Assembly: GCA_017622155.1 (NCBI GenBank)
Contig: JAGARS010000154.1
Location: 1-6,845 of the forward strand
Source: Peptococcaceae bacterium
GTDB lineage: Bacteria; Bacillota; Peptococcia; Peptococcales; Peptococcaceae
Length of the DNA stretch: 6,845 nucleotides
Direction of reading: 5' to 3'
Within the stretch, counting starts at the first letter, position 1. The number at the start of each line of letters is the position of its first letter. Below the pieces are notes generated by a model. The model saw only the letters and a program-made list of their open reading frames with translations, was not told where the DNA came from and ran no database searches. The translations under genes and the position numbers were made by a program. Shown one piece after another: positions 5,054-6,845 of this stretch.

Positions 5054-5476
5054 CTACTTCATAGCATCTTTTCTCGCCTGATCAAGCATACGCTTTATAA
5101 ATTCACCATTCAGCAATGCCAGTCCCCGTTCAATATCTCCAAGCAGCAGCAATTCATCTCCGGGATGAATATGAAACAAGCGGCATGCTTTTTCCGGCAA
5201 TATCAATTCTCTATTTGCGCCTACAGTCAACAGACCAAATACATATTTTCCCTTTGGACCGATTTCCAAACCCAGACCCATAGTTTCTTCCGAAAGCATT
5301 TCATCTAACGACACATCATAAAGTTCAGCCAGCTTTCCGGCAGACAGCACGTCCGGTATACTTTCATTGTTTTCCCATTTGGCTATAGTCTGCCTGGAAA
5401 CGCCAATCTGTTCCGCCACATCCTCCTGTGTATAATGATGTCTTTTTCGCAAATGTAATAAAGTTTCTCCTAACAT
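5054..5476 (-). CDS. XRE-family HTH regulator fused to a SpoVT/AbrB-like domain
   Basis: This 140-residue DNA-binding protein has two domains. Residues 4-60 are an HTH_3/XRE domain: LRKRHHYTQEDVAEQIGVSR, then QTIAKWENNESIPDV, with the recognition helix at about 27-36. Residues 74-123 resemble a swapped-hairpin AbrB/SpoVT domain: GKYVFGLLTVGANRELILPEKACRL, with the I/L-P-x-K-A and PGDELLLLGD motifs. This fusion is found in many Firmicutes and often lies beside transporters or resistance genes. ATG at 5474-5476 has GAGGAG 7 nt upstream; the longer GTG reading to 5509 lacks a site. It is the first gene of an operon with the glycosyltransferase, so it probably controls that gene and itself. Ligand, if any, is unknown. 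The stop is TAG. Confidence 0.88.
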   Translation of the reverse strand: MLGETLLHLRKRHHYTQEDVAEQIGVSRQTIAKWENNESIPDVLSAGKLAELYDVSLDEMLSEETMGLGLEIGPKGKYVFGLLTVGANRELILPEKACRLFHIHPGDELLLLGDIERGLALLNGEFIKRMLDQARKDAMK

Positions 5477-5483
5477 ACATACA

Positions 5484-5489
5484 CTCCTC
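5484..5489 (-). promoter_or_regulatory. RBS deciding the regulator start
   Basis: GAGGAG on the minus strand with a 7-nt spacer to ATG 5474-5476. It lies within the upstream open frame and so rules against the GTG at 5507-5509. Confidence 0.75.
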
Positions 5490-5520
5490 GCCTTAACTGT
5501 TATAAACACTGCTATATCAA

Positions 5521-5548
5521 ATTATACAAGAAGTGTTCCACCTGTCTA
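5521..5548 (-). promoter_or_regulatory. Sigma-A-type promoter of the regulator-glycosyltransferase operon
   Basis: On the minus strand TAGACA (5543-5548) is 16 nt from a perfect TATAAT (5521-5526). Only one of twelve consensus bases differs, and the leader to the start codon is about 40 nt. Confidence 0.75.
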
Positions 5549-5555
5549 CCGATAA

Positions 5556-5579
5556 TTGTTAACATCTATTGCACAGTGC
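5556..5579 (-). promoter_or_regulatory. Possible operator palindromes upstream of the regulator promoter
   Basis: Just upstream of the -35 box are two small palindromes, GTTAAC within TTGTTAACAT (5556-5565) and GCAC-A-GTGC (5571-5579). TGTTA recurs at 5498, 5557 and 5580. These could be binding sites for the XRE-AbrB regulator, but no clear spaced repeat pair stands out. Confidence 0.25.
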
Positions 5580-5594
5580 TGTTAAAATAAGTTG

Positions 5595-5646
5595 CAAACA
5601 AAAAAGCATATGATTTATGCTGGATAACACATAAAACATATGCTTT
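5595..5646 (-). terminator. Terminator of the ABC-F gene
   Basis: AAAGCATATG (5603-5612) and CATATGCTTT (5637-5646) are perfect complements. After one A-A mismatch, TTTATG (5614-5619) pairs with CATAAA (5630-5635) around a 10-nt loop. On the minus strand the stem ends in a T-run, TTTTTTGTTTG. It starts 12 nt after the ABC-F stop. It is A/T-rich but long, and it may also work in the plus direction. Confidence 0.8.
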
Positions 5647-5658
5647 ATATTCTTTAAT

Positions 5659-6845
5659 TTAAGATAATTTGGTCGTCCACTTTTCGCAGTTCCACACGTC
5701 AGTTACTACGTCACGATAAAACTCCGGCTCATGACAAATCAGCAAAACGGTGCCTTTATATTCCTGCAGAGCGCGTTTCAGTTCTTCTTTTGCGTCTATA
5801 TCTAAATGGTTGGTCGGTTCGTCCAGCGCCAGCACATTTGTTTCGCGATTTAACAGTTTGCATAAACGTACTTTGGCTTTTTCACCACCGCTTAACACCT
5901 GAATTTTGCTTTCAATATGTTTGGTGGTTAAGCCGCATTTCGCCAATGCTGCACGTACTTCCTGCTGTGTAAAGTGCGGGAATTCATCCCATACTTCCTG
6001 CAGACAGGTTTTGTCTGTCGGTTTGGTTTCCTGTTCAAAATAGCCAATCTCCAGATTCTGACCACGCATTACATCACCGCCCAGCGCCTGAATCTCACCC
6101 AGTAAGCTGCGCAGCAATGTAGTTTTACCAATCCCATTGGCACCTACCAAAGCAATTTTCTGGCCACGTTCCAATAGTAAATCCAAAGGTTTGGATAATG
6201 GTTTGTCATAGCCGATAACCAGACCTTTTGTTTCAAAGATTAACTTGCTTGTAGTACGCCCCATCTGAAAATGGAATACAGGTTTTGGTTTTTCCTGCGC
6301 CAATTCAATTAATTCCATTTTATCCAGTTTCTTTTGTCGAGACATAGCCATATTGCGGGTTGCAACACGCGCTTTATTGCGTGCCACAAAATCCTCTAAA
6401 TCAGCAATTTCCTGCTGTTGTGCACGATATGCTGCTTCCTGCTGCTGTTTTTTTGCTTCGTAAATGCGGCGGAAATTGTCATAGTCCCCAACATAACGAT
6501 CCAGCTTCTGATTTTCCATATGATAAATCAGATTAATTACACTGTTCAGGAAAGGAATATCATGTGAAATCAGCAAAAAAGCATTTTCATATTCCTGCAA
6601 GTACCGTTTCAGCCAATTGATATGAGATTCATCCAGATAGTTTGTCGGTTCGTCTAATAATAGAATATCCGGTTTTTCCAGCAGTAGTTTTGCCAACAGA
6701 ATTTTGGTACGCTGACCACCGCTTAAATCCTCAACGTCACGATCCAAGCCAATATCATTTAATCCAAGATGATGAGCCACTTCTTCAATTTTGCTGTCGA
6801 TTACATAAAAATCCTGCGTGTCGAGAATTTCCTGTAAATCACCAA
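5659..6845 (-). CDS. ABC-F family ATPase (C-terminal 394 residues; 5' end outside window)
   Basis: ABC-F proteins have two fused ATPase domains and no membrane part; they act on the ribosome E site, in translation control or antibiotic protection. The frame is open to the right edge, so the first Walker A is outside. Counting from the first full codon (6843): first signature LSGGQRTK (40-47), Walker B ILLLDEPTNYLD (60-71), SHD switch (93-95), charged helical linker about 125-185 with DFVARNKARVATRNMAMSRQ, second Walker A GANGIGKTT (234-242), signature LSGGEKAK (317-324), Walker B ALDEPTNHLD (339-348) and a CHE switch (370-372) where SHD/SHN is usual. The linker is fairly short, which fits housekeeping ABC-F types better than long-armed resistance types, but this is a rough guide. 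Its own terminator separates it from the regulator operon. Confidence 0.92.
   Translation of the reverse strand, partial: GDLQEILDTQDFYVIDSKIEEVAHHLGLNDIGLDRDVEDLSGGQRTKILLAKLLLEKPDILLLDEPTNYLDESHINWLKRYLQEYENAFLLISHDIPFLNSVINLIYHMENQKLDRYVGDYDNFRRIYEAKKQQQEAAYRAQQQEIADLEDFVARNKARVATRNMAMSRQKKLDKMELIELAQEKPKPVFHFQMGRTTSKLIFETKGLVIGYDKPLSKPLDLLLERGQKIALVGANGIGKTTLLRSLLGEIQALGGDVMRGQNLEIGYFEQETKPTDKTCLQEVWDEFPHFTQQEVRAALAKCGLTTKHIESKIQVLSGGEKAKVRLCKLLNRETNVLALDEPTNHLDIDAKEELKRALQEYKGTVLLICHEPEFYRDVVTDVWNCEKWTTKLS

Noticed and set aside
1..6845. CRISPR array, tRNA, rRNA, insertion sequence or attachment site
   Set aside because: I looked for spaced direct repeats, tRNA-like cloverleaf sequence and transposase motifs and saw none. 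The glycosyltransferase cassette has no flanking repeats that I could find.

Overview
The window looks like chromosome of an endospore-forming Firmicute, or a descendant of one, of moderate-to-low GC. The evidence is the run yabP - yabQ - divIC-like - S1-domain gene (yabR-like) - Ppx/GppA, which is the classic sporulation and division neighbourhood of Bacilli, Clostridia and Negativicutes. Strong AGGAGG-type ribosome binding sites and hairpin-plus-T-run terminators fit this. I lean to Clostridia or Negativicutes because Ppx/GppA directly follows the S1 gene, but I cannot name a genus.

Almost everything is transcribed from the minus strand, so the text runs from the right edge to the left. (1) 6845-5659 is the 3' two-thirds of an ABC-F ATPase, closed by a clear terminator. 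(2) 5548-3858 is a two-gene operon with its own sigma-A-type promoter: a fused HTH(XRE)-SpoVT/AbrB regulator, then an MGT-like GT1 glycosyltransferase, closed by a second strong terminator. (3) 3751-2985 is yabP-yabQ, coupled by an ATGA overlap. (4) A separate likely promoter precedes a DivIC/FtsB-type division gene. Its reading frame is cut by an in-frame TAG, although the conserved C-terminal motif continues intact beyond it. (5) An S1-domain protein follows and ends in a strong terminator only about 20 nt before the start codon of the next gene, a Ppx/GppA phosphatase. (6) A GTG-started gene at 1168-194 encodes a divergent protein with SPOCS (DUF3794)-like modules, probably a spore-coat or morphogenesis factor. 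(7) At the left edge the last codons of a plus-strand gene converge on it, separated by two stem-loops.

Functionally, the left and middle parts combine sporulation proteins (YabP, YabQ, SPOCS-like), septum assembly (DivIC), translation or RNA binding (S1) and phosphate/nucleotide signalling (Ppx/GppA). The right part reads as a possible antibiotic-response unit: an ABC-F ATPase beside a regulator-glycosyltransferase operon. That reading is inference. The usual flanking genes hslR/rqcP (before yabP) and spoIIE/tilS (after the S1 or Ppx gene) are not present where expected.

The strongest oddities are the interrupted divIC-like gene, the terminator pressed against the Ppx/GppA gene, and the little-known SPOCS-like protein with an inverted repeat or sporulation-type promoter at its start.
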